Assembly (NCBI GenBank): GCA_023663915.1 | Contig: JAMPGN010000090.1 | Coordinates: forward strand, 1-15,696 | Origin: Eubacterium sp. | GTDB taxonomy: Bacteria; Bacillota_A; Clostridia; Lachnospirales; Lachnospiraceae | Direction of reading: 5' to 3' | DNA: 15,696 nucleotides | Part shown: piece by piece, positions 6,931-14,160 of the stretch | Layout of the letters: each line of letters begins with the position of its first letter | Numbering within the stretch: position 1 is the first letter of the stretch | Notes under the pieces: model-generated | What the model was told of the DNA's origin: nothing | Database searches by the model: none | What the model saw: the letters and a program-made list of their open reading frames with translations, nothing else | Program-made: the position numbers and the translations under genes

Positions 6931-7920
6931 CTAATTTTCCTTGATCGTCATCAACAAAAGCTCCATCGTCAAATCAAAATTGACATTGGCTTCCAGTCTT
7001 CTCTTCGCCTGCTGCAGCGCATTGACAATCGTCTCAATGCCCTCGTAAGTGCTTCTGTCCGACACTTTCATGATCTGCTGTATCTCCTCCTTGAAGATCA
7101 AGCTGTTGATGTCCTTTGTCGCCTTAAAAAGAAGCACATCCCGATACCAGACAGACAAGATATCCAGATAATCGTTGACGTCAAATTTGTACTCCGAAAT
7201 CTTCTTGATCGCCTTGACGATCTCGTTGATCTCCATATCATTGATATATTTTGCCAGCGTGATCGCTTCGTCCTTGACCTTCTCAAACTCCTCACTGCTG
7301 GCAAGCAGTTTCGCCTTACCAATGTTTCCTCTGGCAAAAGCGACGCATATATTCGCCTTATAGTCCGGCACTCCCAATTCTTCCATCAGAAACTTCTTGA
7401 CCTGCGCGTCCGTGACCGGCTTCATGTTCAATACCACACACCTGCTTAGGATCGTCGGGAGAAGCTCGTCCACATTCGTTGTCAATATAAGGATCACCGC
7501 ATACTCCGGCGGTTCTTCCAGCGTTTTTAGAAGTGCATTCTGTGCCTGCACCGTCATCTTCTCGCCCTCGTTCATGATGTAAATCTTACGCGGACTGCTG
7601 TACGGTTTGATATCAATATCACCATTGATCTGTGTCCTGATATCCTCCACACTTATCGTATTCGGTTTCTCATGGCTGATATATATGATATCCGGCTGAT
7701 TGTGGCTAAGCGCCTGTTTACAGGAATGACATTCCCCGCAAGGCTCAACACCGCCCTTCTCACACTGTAACGCCATCGAAAAAATACGGGCAATAAATTC
7801 CTTGCCGGAATTTCTTTCCCCATGAATGATATAAGCATGTGATACTTTATTCGTGGAAATCGCATTCTGTAAATGCTCTTTCAACTGTTCTTGTCCTATA
7901 ATATCCGTAAATTTAGCCAT
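6931..7920 (-). CDS. holB: DNA polymerase III delta' subunit
   Basis: A 329-residue AAA+ clamp-loader subunit of the replicative polymerase. Visible features are the N-terminal FTDIIGQEQLKEHLQNA, a P-loop-like GERNSGKE at 34-41, a zinc-binding module C53, C61, C64, C67 (CGECHSC), the MNEGEKMTVQAQNALLKTLE stretch at 116-135 followed by EPP, and the SRC motif at 159-161 used as the arginine-finger region. The P-loop has Asn-Ser-Gly-Lys where active motors have Gly-Gly-Lys-like spacing, consistent with delta' often being a poor ATPase. The start ATG at 7920 has GGTGGGG about 7 bases upstream. The position between yaaR and ricT matches Firmicutes synteny. Confidence 0.95.
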   Translation of the reverse strand: MAKFTDIIGQEQLKEHLQNAISTNKVSHAYIIHGERNSGKEFIARIFSMALQCEKGGVEPCGECHSCKQALSHNQPDIIYISHEKPNTISVEDIRTQINGDIDIKPYSSPRKIYIMNEGEKMTVQAQNALLKTLEEPPEYAVILILTTNVDELLPTILSRCVVLNMKPVTDAQVKKFLMEELGVPDYKANICVAFARGNIGKAKLLASSEEFEKVKDEAITLAKYINDMEINEIVKAIKKISEYKFDVNDYLDILSVWYRDVLLFKATKDINSLIFKEEIQQIMKVSDRSTYEGIETIVNALQQAKRRLEANVNFDLTMELLLMTIKEN

Positions 7921-7959
7921 CTATAACCCCACCTGTTTTTGTGACTGTATCTCTTGCAG

Positions 7960-8094
7960 TTACTTTCCCTTGTCAAGCTTCTTTTCCGCTTTATCCACCT
8001 TGCCGCAATTCTTTTTCTGCTCTTTGCTGTCTTGTATTTTTTGACTTATCTTACAAAGCATCTCTATAAGCATTTGGTTTGCAATCTGTCCCAC
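7960..8094 (-). CDS. Candidate 44-residue lysine-rich micro-protein between yaaR and holB
   Basis: A GTG at 8094 opens a 44-codon frame reading MGQIANQMLIEMLCKISQKI and then a Lys/Glu-rich tail ending KKLDKGK before TAA at 7960. The first half is a plausible amphipathic helix and the second half is strongly basic and polar. An in-frame TAA lies just upstream, so the frame is self-contained. The ribosome binding site is weak (AGAGAG about 9 bases before the GTG). It starts 40 bases after yaaR ends and stops 39 bases before holB, same strand, in what would otherwise be a 214-bp gap. No family is recognised. An RNA leader or spacer without coding function is the alternative. Confidence 0.45.
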   Translation of the reverse strand: MGQIANQMLIEMLCKISQKIQDSKEQKKNCGKVDKAEKKLDKGK

Positions 8095-8134
8095 CGTTCT
8101 ATCTCTCTTTCTTATACTTTAACTAAAATAAATC

Positions 8135-8575
8135 CTAAGTAAAGATATCTAACAGCAGCCCTCTAATCTCCCCGATCTTATTTAATATTGCAAGATTGTC
8201 CTTCTCATCTTTCACAAGCTCCTGTGCAAGCTGATCCAGATTCTCATCTACTAAACGAATAATGCCGTACACCCTGTGCCGTCCCTTCCGGTCAAGAAAG
8301 TTTTCCCTGGAAAAAGCATGGGAACGGTTGACGACTTCATTCAAAAAATCTTTAATCAGCGCGCGATACCGCTTCATATCCTTGATGTCCCGATGCTTGG
8401 CAAGTTTGTCGCCCTGCCTCGTGATTTCCTCCATCATGCTGGTCAGGGCATTCTGCAGATCCTGTTCCTCAATCCTGCTGACAAGCGTGAATTTAAACGT
8501 GCCGTCCGTCTCCTGTGCCTGCTGTGTCTGCTCAATCGGTGCCGCCTGCTGTATCTGGTTTACTTTAATATCCAC
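8135..8575 (-). CDS. yaaR: YaaR family protein (DUF327)
   Basis: A 146-residue mostly helical cytoplasmic protein of the YaaR/DUF327 family, whose biochemical role is not established. Recognisable segments are [20 protein letters not shown], the [20 protein letters not shown] segment and [20 protein letters not shown]; the first 25 residues are a Gln-rich, poorly ordered tail. Translation starts at a GTG at 8575 with a strong AAGGAGGTG 7 bases before it. In Bacillus yaaR sits between tmk-yaaQ and holB, and the same placement here, downstream of a nucleotide kinase and upstream of holB, supports the call. No yaaQ (DarA) gene is present between the kinase and yaaR. Confidence 0.88.
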   Translation of the reverse strand: MDIKVNQIQQAAPIEQTQQAQETDGTFKFTLVSRIEEQDLQNALTSMMEEITRQGDKLAKHRDIKDMKRYRALIKDFLNEVVNRSHAFSRENFLDRKGRHRVYGIIRLVDENLDQLAQELVKDEKDNLAILNKIGEIRGLLLDIFT

Positions 8576-8678
8576 GTCCTGTCACCTCCTTGCTCCGGGC
8601 GTTTCCATACTTTCCTGTCCTTTTCAAGATGCCGGCAAGTATGTATCCGCTCACCATACTATCATAATATATATCGTC

Positions 8679-9269
8679 CTAATTCAAGTTTTCTTGTAGA
8701 TAGGATATGATTTCATCAAGACAGCCTTCCAGATTATCATTATAAAATCGTCGGCTTATCTTTGCCCTCTCAAGATTTTCCTTGGAAAAATCCTCGGCAT
8801 CCGCCAGAAATCGTCGGCACATTTCTTCGTACTTCGGGTGTTCCTGCACTTTCTCCCGGTCTAACGCCCTCTGCAAAAGCACGCCTTCATCCAATTCAAT
8901 CATCACCGGAAGCACTTTGTCCGCCCCGTAAAAACGACATATTTGTTCATATGCTTCCAACGTGGTAATCATGATATACGAGCCATTCCTCAAATCGATT
9001 CCCTTATCCGCAACGGTAAAATACCGCCATAGACCCAGATAAGTGTGATAGACTCTTGCCTCAATGATACTGCCTTCATCAACCAGCCGTTGAAAACCTG
9101 TTTCGTCTGTAAAGTGGTATTCCACGCCTTCTTTTTCACCCGCCCTGATCGGTCTGGTCGTGTAAGGAACAATGGGCTGTAACGCCACTTTATTCTGTTC
9201 TAATAATTTCTTATAGATTGTATCTTTTCCCGACGAGCTTCTCCCCATCAGACACACGATTTTTCCCAT
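8679..9269 (-). CDS. Guanylate-kinase-like nucleoside monophosphate kinase
   Basis: A 196-residue kinase-fold protein. The P-loop GRSSSGKDT is at 9-17 and the GMP-binding stretch of guanylate kinases is recognisable as TTRPIRAGEKEGVEYHF at 37-53. The next conserved block, normally EWAxVxGNYYGT, reads IEARVYHTYLGL (E70, Y77, G79), which is divergent. The protein could phosphorylate GMP, or be a paralog with altered substrate. Start ATG at 9269; the ribosome binding site is poor (AAAAGG about 11 bases away), so another start cannot be excluded, but MGKIVCLMG is the right length before the P-loop. It occupies the position of thymidylate kinase (tmk) in the Bacillus yaaO-tmk-yaaQ-yaaR-holB block. 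I leave out the symbol gmk because a canonical gmk is probably elsewhere in the genome. Confidence 0.8.
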   Translation of the reverse strand: MGKIVCLMGRSSSGKDTIYKKLLEQNKVALQPIVPYTTRPIRAGEKEGVEYHFTDETGFQRLVDEGSIIEARVYHTYLGLWRYFTVADKGIDLRNGSYIMITTLEAYEQICRFYGADKVLPVMIELDEGVLLQRALDREKVQEHPKYEEMCRRFLADAEDFSKENLERAKISRRFYNDNLEGCLDEIISYLQENLN

Positions 9270-9307
9270 CTTGCTAAATACCTTTTACCGATAACCATTC
9301 TATAATA

Positions 9308-9337
9308 ATAATGCCATACTTTGAAAGGAATTTCAAA
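9308..9337 (-). promoter_or_regulatory. Candidate promoter with overlapping inverted repeat, upstream of the kinase gene
   Basis: A TTGAAA -35 (9336-9331) and CATTAT -10 (9313-9308) are 17 bp apart. The -35 lies in an inverted repeat, TTTGAAA (9320-9326), GGAA, TTTCAAA (9331-9337), which could be a repressor site. It would drive the kinase-yaaR-holB-ricT-trmN6 operon. Confidence 0.4.
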
Positions 9338-9422
9338 TATTTCATGGTAAAAGGTTAAACGGAAGCCCGGACGCTTCTATCTCACCACCCTCACCACCGC
9401 GCGACTTTCCAGCCTTCCCATA

Positions 9423-10943
9423 TCACTTCACCACCACCGCTTTTCCATCCGCCGTCACGCCTTGAACCGTAAGCCCCATCCGTACGCTCTCCCGAATATG
9501 TGCGAGCGTCTCTCCATTCATCACTTCCCCCGGCACAAGAAGCGGAATGCCCGGCGGATACAGATTGATAAAATCCGCTACTACCCTTCCTATACTCCCA
9601 TCAAGAGATATCTCTTCCTGCTCACTGTGAAAAGCTTGCGCGGGCGTCATTCGTGCCTCGGCTACCCTATAAGCTGCATTGTCTGACGCTTCCCCTCCAC
9701 ATCCGTCCCTGCTCCTAGCGGACTGCACCTTAATTTCCACCACATGATTCTGTGCAGTCTCCTCCTCTATCCTATCATCAATTTGCACGATTGCGTCAGC
9801 CAATCTCTGCCAGCCTTGTTCCGTGTCCATGATCGTCATGATTGCAACCACATAATTTCCTGCCGCCATCTCCATCTGTAAATGATATTCCTCACGCAGG
9901 ATATCATATAACTGCTGTCCATTCAAGGCTGTACCTTGGATAAATATTACCAATTTCCCAATGTCCCATCCTGCAAGACAATATTTCCGGCGCAAATCGC
10001 TCGAATTTTCTGACATTTCCGTCATTTTTCCAATTTTTAGATATTTGCAATTCTCTGTTTTTTTACAAAAAAAATCATACTGCCGCCGCATCCGCGCAAA
10101 TCCTTCCGCGCCGTGTTTCTCCACGTAGCGGACACAGGAATCCATACTTGCCATCATCACATAAGATGGGCTGCTCGTCTGCAACATGGCAAGATACCTG
10201 CGTAATTTTTTGCAGTCAACACGCTCTCCCTGGACATGCAAAAGTGCGGTCTGCGTCATCGCCGGCAATGTCTTATGCAGACTGTGAATCACCAGATCTG
10301 CGCCATACGCAACCGCGCCCTTAGGCATTTCCTTAGCAAGCCCTAAATGCGCCCCGTGCGCCTCGTCCACAATCAAAATTTTATTTTTCTTATGTACCAC
10401 GTCAGTGATTGCACCGATATCCGACAGGATTCCTTCGTAAGTCGGCGAAGTAATAACCACCGCCTTACAATCCGAATATTGCTCTAACAAGCTCTCTATA
10501 TCAGCCGCCGAAACTCCATCACAGATGCCGTATTCCTGAATCATCGACGGATAACAGTAACGCACCTGCAATTCCTGCATGATTGCCGCATGATAAACCG
10601 ATTTGTGACAGTTGCGTGCAATCAATATCTCCTCTCCATGCCCCGCCACTGCCATGATCGCCGCAAGCACCCCGCACGTACTCCCGCCTACCAGATAAAA
10701 AGTCTCCTCCGCCCCGTATAGCCTGTTCGCTCTCTGCTGCGCCATGCGCAGAATACCTTCCGCATGATGCAGATTGTCGAATCCGTCTATCTCTGTGATA
10801 TCAATCCCATAATATTTCGCCATCTCGCCTGCCTGCGCACTTCGCTTGTGCCCCGGCATATGATAAGGATAATAATCGCTTCTGCCATACTCGGACAGCG
10901 CAGCGTACAGGCTCTTATCCTCATTATTATATTGTCGCTCCAT
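9423..10943 (-). CDS. Orn/Lys/Arg decarboxylase family protein (YaaO-like)
   Basis: About 506 residues, fold-type I PLP enzyme of the Orn/Lys/Arg decarboxylase major-domain family, making a polyamine or cadaverine by decarboxylation in the cytoplasm. It begins with the typical YHMPGHKRS motif, followed by GGSTCGVLAAIMA, IVDEAHGAHLG with the PLP-contacting Asp near residue 193, and the Schiff-base lysine in IHSLHKTLPA (K224). The C-terminal domain INLYPPGIPLLVPGE is present. An in-frame GTG exists at 10973, but the ATG at 10943 gives MERQYNNEDK with GGAGAAGGA 4-9 bases upstream. Homologues include B. subtilis yaaO, which heads the same gene block; the substrate amino acid is not readable. Its start region is one copy of a triple repeat described separately. 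Confidence 0.9.
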   Translation of the reverse strand: MERQYNNEDKSLYAALSEYGRSDYYPYHMPGHKRSAQAGEMAKYYGIDITEIDGFDNLHHAEGILRMAQQRANRLYGAEETFYLVGGSTCGVLAAIMAVAGHGEEILIARNCHKSVYHAAIMQELQVRYCYPSMIQEYGICDGVSAADIESLLEQYSDCKAVVITSPTYEGILSDIGAITDVVHKKNKILIVDEAHGAHLGLAKEMPKGAVAYGADLVIHSLHKTLPAMTQTALLHVQGERVDCKKLRRYLAMLQTSSPSYVMMASMDSCVRYVEKHGAEGFARMRRQYDFFCKKTENCKYLKIGKMTEMSENSSDLRRKYCLAGWDIGKLVIFIQGTALNGQQLYDILREEYHLQMEMAAGNYVVAIMTIMDTEQGWQRLADAIVQIDDRIEEETAQNHVVEIKVQSARSRDGCGGEASDNAAYRVAEARMTPAQAFHSEQEEISLDGSIGRVVADFINLYPPGIPLLVPGEVMNGETLAHIRESVRMGLTVQGVTADGKAVVVK

Positions 10944-11045
10944 ATTTTCCTTCTCCGCGCAAAATGCCTTCACCGCATATTTCCCTGTCTCTGCTTAGAA
11001 CGTTTTCACCACATGTTTCCCTCTCCTGCTTAGGACGCTCTCGCC
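10940..11045 (-). repeat. Three tandem copies of a 35-36-bp translation-initiation-like sequence
   Basis: Minus-strand units at 11045-11011, 11010-10975 and 10974-10940 share the pattern GGTGAAnnCGTTCTAAGCAG, then GAGACAGGGAAATATG. Unit 1 contains the TAA that ends the HD-domain gene, and unit 3 holds the ribosome binding site and ATG of the decarboxylase but has lost the TAA. Units 1 and 2 carry similar purine tracts and ATGs that hit stop codons at once. Confidence 0.8.
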
Positions 11046-11572
11046 CCATGCCCCTTATGCAGCCCAACCGTCTCCATCAAAGAACAATATTTATCCGCTG
11101 CCGTAACCACCCATGCTTCCCTGCACGTCGGCGGTACCACCGATAAAGGCCACATATGCTTCTTAATAATTTCCCTCTGCACATCGTTCAACTGGTACTC
11201 CTTCTCCGCGTTCCTAAGCGCAATGCCCGGATGCCAGAATCCATGCAGCCGCCTGCGCTCCGACAGATATGTCTTGTCATGCCAGTCATAGAGAAAATAG
11301 TCATGCAAAAGTGCACCCCGAATCAAATCATGCTTGTTGCAATTTAATCCAAATTTTCTATTTAAAAGTAAACTATATCTGGCAACATCCAGACAGTGAT
11401 TGTACACCGTCATCGAACCGTGTTGTATGTGTCTGCGCGTCCCTCTGAAATTCTCCGATTTCAAAATATCTTCTGCATGTTCTTTGAGTAATGCGTGAAT
11501 GCGTTTATGCTGCTCATACAGTCGTTTCATACGCTCCCTGCGCCTTTTCCTATATTCTTTTAGAATATCCAT
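11030..11572 (-). CDS. HD-domain protein, putative phosphohydrolase
   Basis: A 180-residue protein with the metal-binding HD pattern: H59 (VYNHC), H90-D91 (ALLHDYFLYDW), H114/H139 (GFWHPG, KKHMWPL) and D160 (TAADKYCS). HD proteins of this size hydrolyse phosphoesters of nucleotides or related compounds; the substrate is unknown. The first 30 residues are an Arg/Lys-rich helix. The start ATG at 11572 has GGAGG 6 bases upstream. It lies 86 bases before the decarboxylase on the same strand and may be co-transcribed. Its C-terminus GHGARAS and stop codon lie in the first unit of the 36-bp tandem repeat, so its last residues may have been set by that duplication. Confidence 0.85.
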   Translation of the reverse strand: MDILKEYRKRRRERMKRLYEQHKRIHALLKEHAEDILKSENFRGTRRHIQHGSMTVYNHCLDVARYSLLLNRKFGLNCNKHDLIRGALLHDYFLYDWHDKTYLSERRRLHGFWHPGIALRNAEKEYQLNDVQREIIKKHMWPLSVVPPTCREAWVVTAADKYCSLMETVGLHKGHGARAS

Positions 11573-11617
11573 CTGCTTCCTCCACGCCTCTGCAGTTCAT
11601 CGAATTGCCGCCTCTTC

Positions 11618-11637
11618 CTGTCAATTACCTTTGACAG
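11618..11637. promoter_or_regulatory. 20-bp dyad upstream of the HD-domain gene, possible operator
   Basis: CTGTCAA TTACCT TTGACAG: perfect 7-bp arms, 46 bases before the HD start. On the minus strand one arm contains TTGACA, a consensus -35, but the -10 17 bases on (GATGAA) is poor. The 93-bp gap between the HD gene and the glycosyltransferase holds nothing else obvious. Confidence 0.3.
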
Positions 11638-11665
11638 AATATTGCCCCTTGACTTCACTTTCTGT

Positions 11666-12844
11666 TTACGCACCCTCGATCCATTCATGCAGTTCCTTCG
11701 CCCGATGCGCCCATGTATGCCCCGCTTTCGCCATCCGATAACCCTCATCCGCAATCCTCTGCATCTTATCAATATCCGCAAGCAATGCTCCCGCGATCTC
11801 TGGAAGCCGCTCTTTCTCCTTCAAAGAATAGATACTACAATTTACACCGTCATGCAGTATACTGTCAAGATAAACACTAGAATCCGTCAGACAAACTGCA
11901 CCATTTAACATAGAATTAAATATCCTGTCATGCGCCCCGTCCTTAAACCAAGGCATAATGTTTAAAGATATTTTGGACTGGCATAATTTTTTTAGACATC
12001 CTACGGAGTCCAGATTATTCATCCGCATCAAATTCTCCTCATGCTTACACGGAAGCAACTGCCAGCCGTCCCCAAAAATATGCACCTTGATGCCAGCGTC
12101 CACAAGTTCCTGAACCATCTGCCCCCGCACCGTATAACGCACATATAAATCAATAAAAGTGACCGAGGCAAGCGCTTTTTTCAGTTCTCCTTCCGGCACT
12201 TCTCCAAGTTCATCCAGAAGATGTGCTTCCACTACCTCTTCCACCGTCCTGTCCGGATGCGCAAGCAAATCGTCAATGATGCCATAGTAAAAAGCCGTAT
12301 ATTCATCGTCAATTCTCGTAATATACTTTTCAAACGTTTGGGGCGCACAGTAATTGCCTACCATCATCACATCATATTTCCTACATTCAATCGGCACACT
12401 TGACCGATTCGGATACAATTCGGTCCCCGCTAGCGGCAGGAAAGGCGCGTTCTCTATTTCCGGGAAAAAACGCCGCATATACTTCTCATGATTTCTGTCT
12501 ATACTGATATGATGGTAATTACTCGGAACTTTTTCCAGAAAATGATGATAATACATCGGGTGGTCCACTACGATATTATAACTCGGTATCTCTAACGCCT
12601 CCCACATCGTCCTATCATTTTCATCCAGAAAATACTCCTCCCCGCTCATGCCGTGGAAATTGAAGTTAATCAATACCGTATTCCCTTTTTCAAAAAAACG
12701 GAAAAATTTCTCGGTACTATTCCACGCCCGGCTCAGATCATAGATAAAAACCTCGTGCCCCAATTCCTGCATCGCCTCTGCGATCTGCCGTGAAAAATAC
12801 CCCTGTGTCTCTATTTCTCCCTCAAAAAACATGATTTTTTTCAT
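11666..12844 (-). CDS. CgeB-like glycosyltransferase
   Basis: About 392 residues, resembling the glycosyltransferase family seen in CgeB and DUF3880-type proteins: an N-terminal Rossmann-like half (MKKIMFFEGEIETQGYFSRQ onward) and a C-terminal half with SKISLNIMPWFKDGAHDRIF, then NSMLNGAVCLTDSS, the nucleotide-sugar binding and 'HxRxFExxxxGA'-type region of Glyco_trans_1_2 proteins. It probably transfers a sugar in the cytoplasm to a surface molecule; donor and acceptor are unknown. The frame opens at TTG 12868, overlapping the stop of the PTS gene by 4 bases, but I choose the ATG at 12844; its ribosome binding site AGGAAGGA is 12-13 bases away, longer than ideal, and the ATG at 12832 is an alternative. 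Probably co-transcribed with the PTS gene. Confidence 0.78.
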   Translation of the reverse strand: MKKIMFFEGEIETQGYFSRQIAEAMQELGHEVFIYDLSRAWNSTEKFFRFFEKGNTVLINFNFHGMSGEEYFLDENDRTMWEALEIPSYNIVVDHPMYYHHFLEKVPSNYHHISIDRNHEKYMRRFFPEIENAPFLPLAGTELYPNRSSVPIECRKYDVMMVGNYCAPQTFEKYITRIDDEYTAFYYGIIDDLLAHPDRTVEEVVEAHLLDELGEVPEGELKKALASVTFIDLYVRYTVRGQMVQELVDAGIKVHIFGDGWQLLPCKHEENLMRMNNLDSVGCLKKLCQSKISLNIMPWFKDGAHDRIFNSMLNGAVCLTDSSVYLDSILHDGVNCSIYSLKEKERLPEIAGALLADIDKMQRIADEGYRMAKAGHTWAHRAKELHEWIEGA

Positions 12845-12864
12845 CGATTTGTTTATGTCCTTCC

Positions 12865-13947
12865 TCAATTTTCTGTATCCCGATAAAGCGCCGCCGTAAT
12901 AATAAGACTCGCCACAAAAGCGACCACCGCCACGATAACAGCTTTCATCAGATTATTTGGCTCATCCACGCTGTAGAACATCAGAATAGACGGAATACTC
13001 GGAAACGTAAATATGTAACTGTGCACCGTCAAAATGCCCTGCACAACCCCCGCAATCATGCATCCGAGTATATTTCCTAGCATCGGCGTTTTTTCCTTGA
13101 AACACACACCAAAAATAGACGGCTCCGAAATTCCCGGAATCAAAACCGCTACCATGGCACTGAGAGACATTGCTTTTTTCTCCGCAATCTTTGTTTTCAC
13201 AAACACACCCATGTCACAGCCCGCAAGAGAGGCATTGGAGATCAGAAAAGCCGTCATGATTCCGTAGTCCACCCCGGTCAGCCCGATCTGTGTGATCGCC
13301 AACGTGATGAATATCCAATGCATACCCGTAGAGACCAAAAAGATCGTTAACGCCGCAAAAAGTCCCCATGCCACTATCGGTACCTTCGTCTGCATCATAT
13401 TTAATCCCTGTGCCAGTGCATTACTGATCAGACCAACTATCGGCTCAATCACCAGAATCCCCAAAAGCGAAGTAACCAATATAACGCAGGCGGCAAGTAA
13501 ATAAGGCTGTAAACTCTCCTTGATCCACTTTTGTAACTGTCGGACAATGTGCGACATACAGTATATCAACAGAATAATCGGTATAACACTGTAGGCATAA
13601 GTAGCCGGCACCACCGGAAGGCCAAGGAATGTAACCTTCTCACCGCTCTCCATCAACGCGGCAAAATCCGGCAACAGCATCGTGCATACGCTGACGATTG
13701 CAAGAAGCGGATCGGTCTCAAAATGTTTTGCCGAAGTGTATGCCACCATAACCGGAAGAAAATAAAAAGGAGTCGTAGCAATCGCTGATAAAATCGTTTC
13801 CGTCGTCCCCGACAAAATAGAAAGCGTCGTGAGAAGAAGTACGATCATTTTAAAAATACCACCCGCTAACACAATCGGAATGATCGGTGTCATGCACTCG
13901 CTGATATGGTCAAATATTGCGGAAAATCCTTTTTTTACTTTGTTCAC
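12865..13947 (-). CDS. Stand-alone PTS EIIC permease domain
   Basis: A 360-residue integral membrane protein with about ten hydrophobic segments, matching the EIIC domain of the glucose/sucrose-type phosphotransferase permeases. Diagnostic stretches are the MTPIIPIVLAGG opening helix, GMHWIFITLA (208-217) and GISEPSIFG (272-280), the variant of the GITEP substrate motif. No EIIB or EIIA domain is fused or adjacent, so transport would need partners elsewhere, or the protein has another role. The frame is open to a TTG at 14016; I choose the GTG at 13947 because AAAGGAG lies 7 bases before it and a 25-residue upstream frame ends in the overlapping GTGA. The neighbouring downstream gene is a glycosyltransferase, 20 bases away. 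Confidence 0.85.
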   Translation of the reverse strand: MNKVKKGFSAIFDHISECMTPIIPIVLAGGIFKMIVLLLTTLSILSGTTETILSAIATTPFYFLPVMVAYTSAKHFETDPLLAIVSVCTMLLPDFAALMESGEKVTFLGLPVVPATYAYSVIPIILLIYCMSHIVRQLQKWIKESLQPYLLAACVILVTSLLGILVIEPIVGLISNALAQGLNMMQTKVPIVAWGLFAALTIFLVSTGMHWIFITLAITQIGLTGVDYGIMTAFLISNASLAGCDMGVFVKTKIAEKKAMSLSAMVAVLIPGISEPSIFGVCFKEKTPMLGNILGCMIAGVVQGILTVHSYIFTFPSIPSILMFYSVDEPNNLMKAVIVAVVAFVASLIITAALYRDTEN

Positions 13948-14021
13948 GCTGATACTCCTTTGTCTAAGTCTGTCACGGTCTTCCCGAATAAGCAAACCGT
14001 CTTCCCTCCTGTGCAAAACAC
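13944..14021 (-). CDS. Possible 25-residue leader ORF coupled to EIIC
   Basis: From a GTG at 14021 (GGGAG about 6-9 bases upstream) a short frame ends in CLFGKTVTDLDKGVSA, its TGA overlapping the EIIC GTG as GTGA. The overlap suggests translational coupling, but there is no homology to support it, and the extended EIIC frame covers the same bases. Confidence 0.25.
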   Translation of the reverse strand: MFCTGGKTVCLFGKTVTDLDKGVSA

Positions 14022-14057
14022 GCCCTGCTCCCTACGGCATCATAACGAAATTGCAAT

Positions 14058-14075
14058 GCAGACGATTGAGTCTGC
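14058..14075 (-). promoter_or_regulatory. 18-bp dyad at the predicted EIIC transcription start
   Basis: GCAGAC, 6-base loop, GTCTGC, directly after the -10 box. It could be an operator or a 5'-end RNA hairpin. Confidence 0.4.
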
Positions 14076-14079
14076 GTCT

Positions 14080-14115
14080 ATTGTACCACATATTTATATC
14101 GGAGAAAACGTCCGA
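14080..14115 (-). promoter_or_regulatory. Promoter of the EIIC gene with palindrome
   Basis: Extended -10 TGGTACAAT (TACAAT at 14085-14080) with a weak -35 near 14108-14103. The -35 sits inside an inverted repeat, TCGGA (14099-14103), 7-bp loop, TCCGA (14111-14115). Confidence 0.5.
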
Positions 14116-14136
14116 TTGCTTCACTTCCCCAAACGG

Positions 14137-14160
14137 AAAAAGGAGAAGCCGCGGCTCCCC
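14137..14160 (-). terminator. Rho-independent terminator after the alpha/beta hydrolase
   Basis: Starting at the base after the stop codon, the minus strand reads GGGGAGCCGCGGCTTCTCC followed by five T's (14141-14137). The stem is 7 bp with two G-T pairs around a CGCG loop. It separates this operon from the EIIC promoter. Confidence 0.8.

Noticed and set aside
7954..8142. 62-residue plus-strand frame
   Set aside because: It is antisense to the micro-ORF and has no ribosome binding site or plausible context.
9364..9381. GAAGC...GCTTC stem downstream of the decarboxylase as a terminator
   Set aside because: Only 5 bp of stem and the following sequence CGTTTAACC lacks a proper T-tract; too weak to call.
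10940..11045. Short tandem repeat as a CRISPR array
   Set aside because: The units are contiguous with no spacers, diverge from each other, and no cas genes are nearby.
11560..11781. Arg-rich minus-strand frame between the HD and glycosyltransferase genes
   Set aside because: It overlaps the ends of both real genes out of frame and has shadow-like composition.
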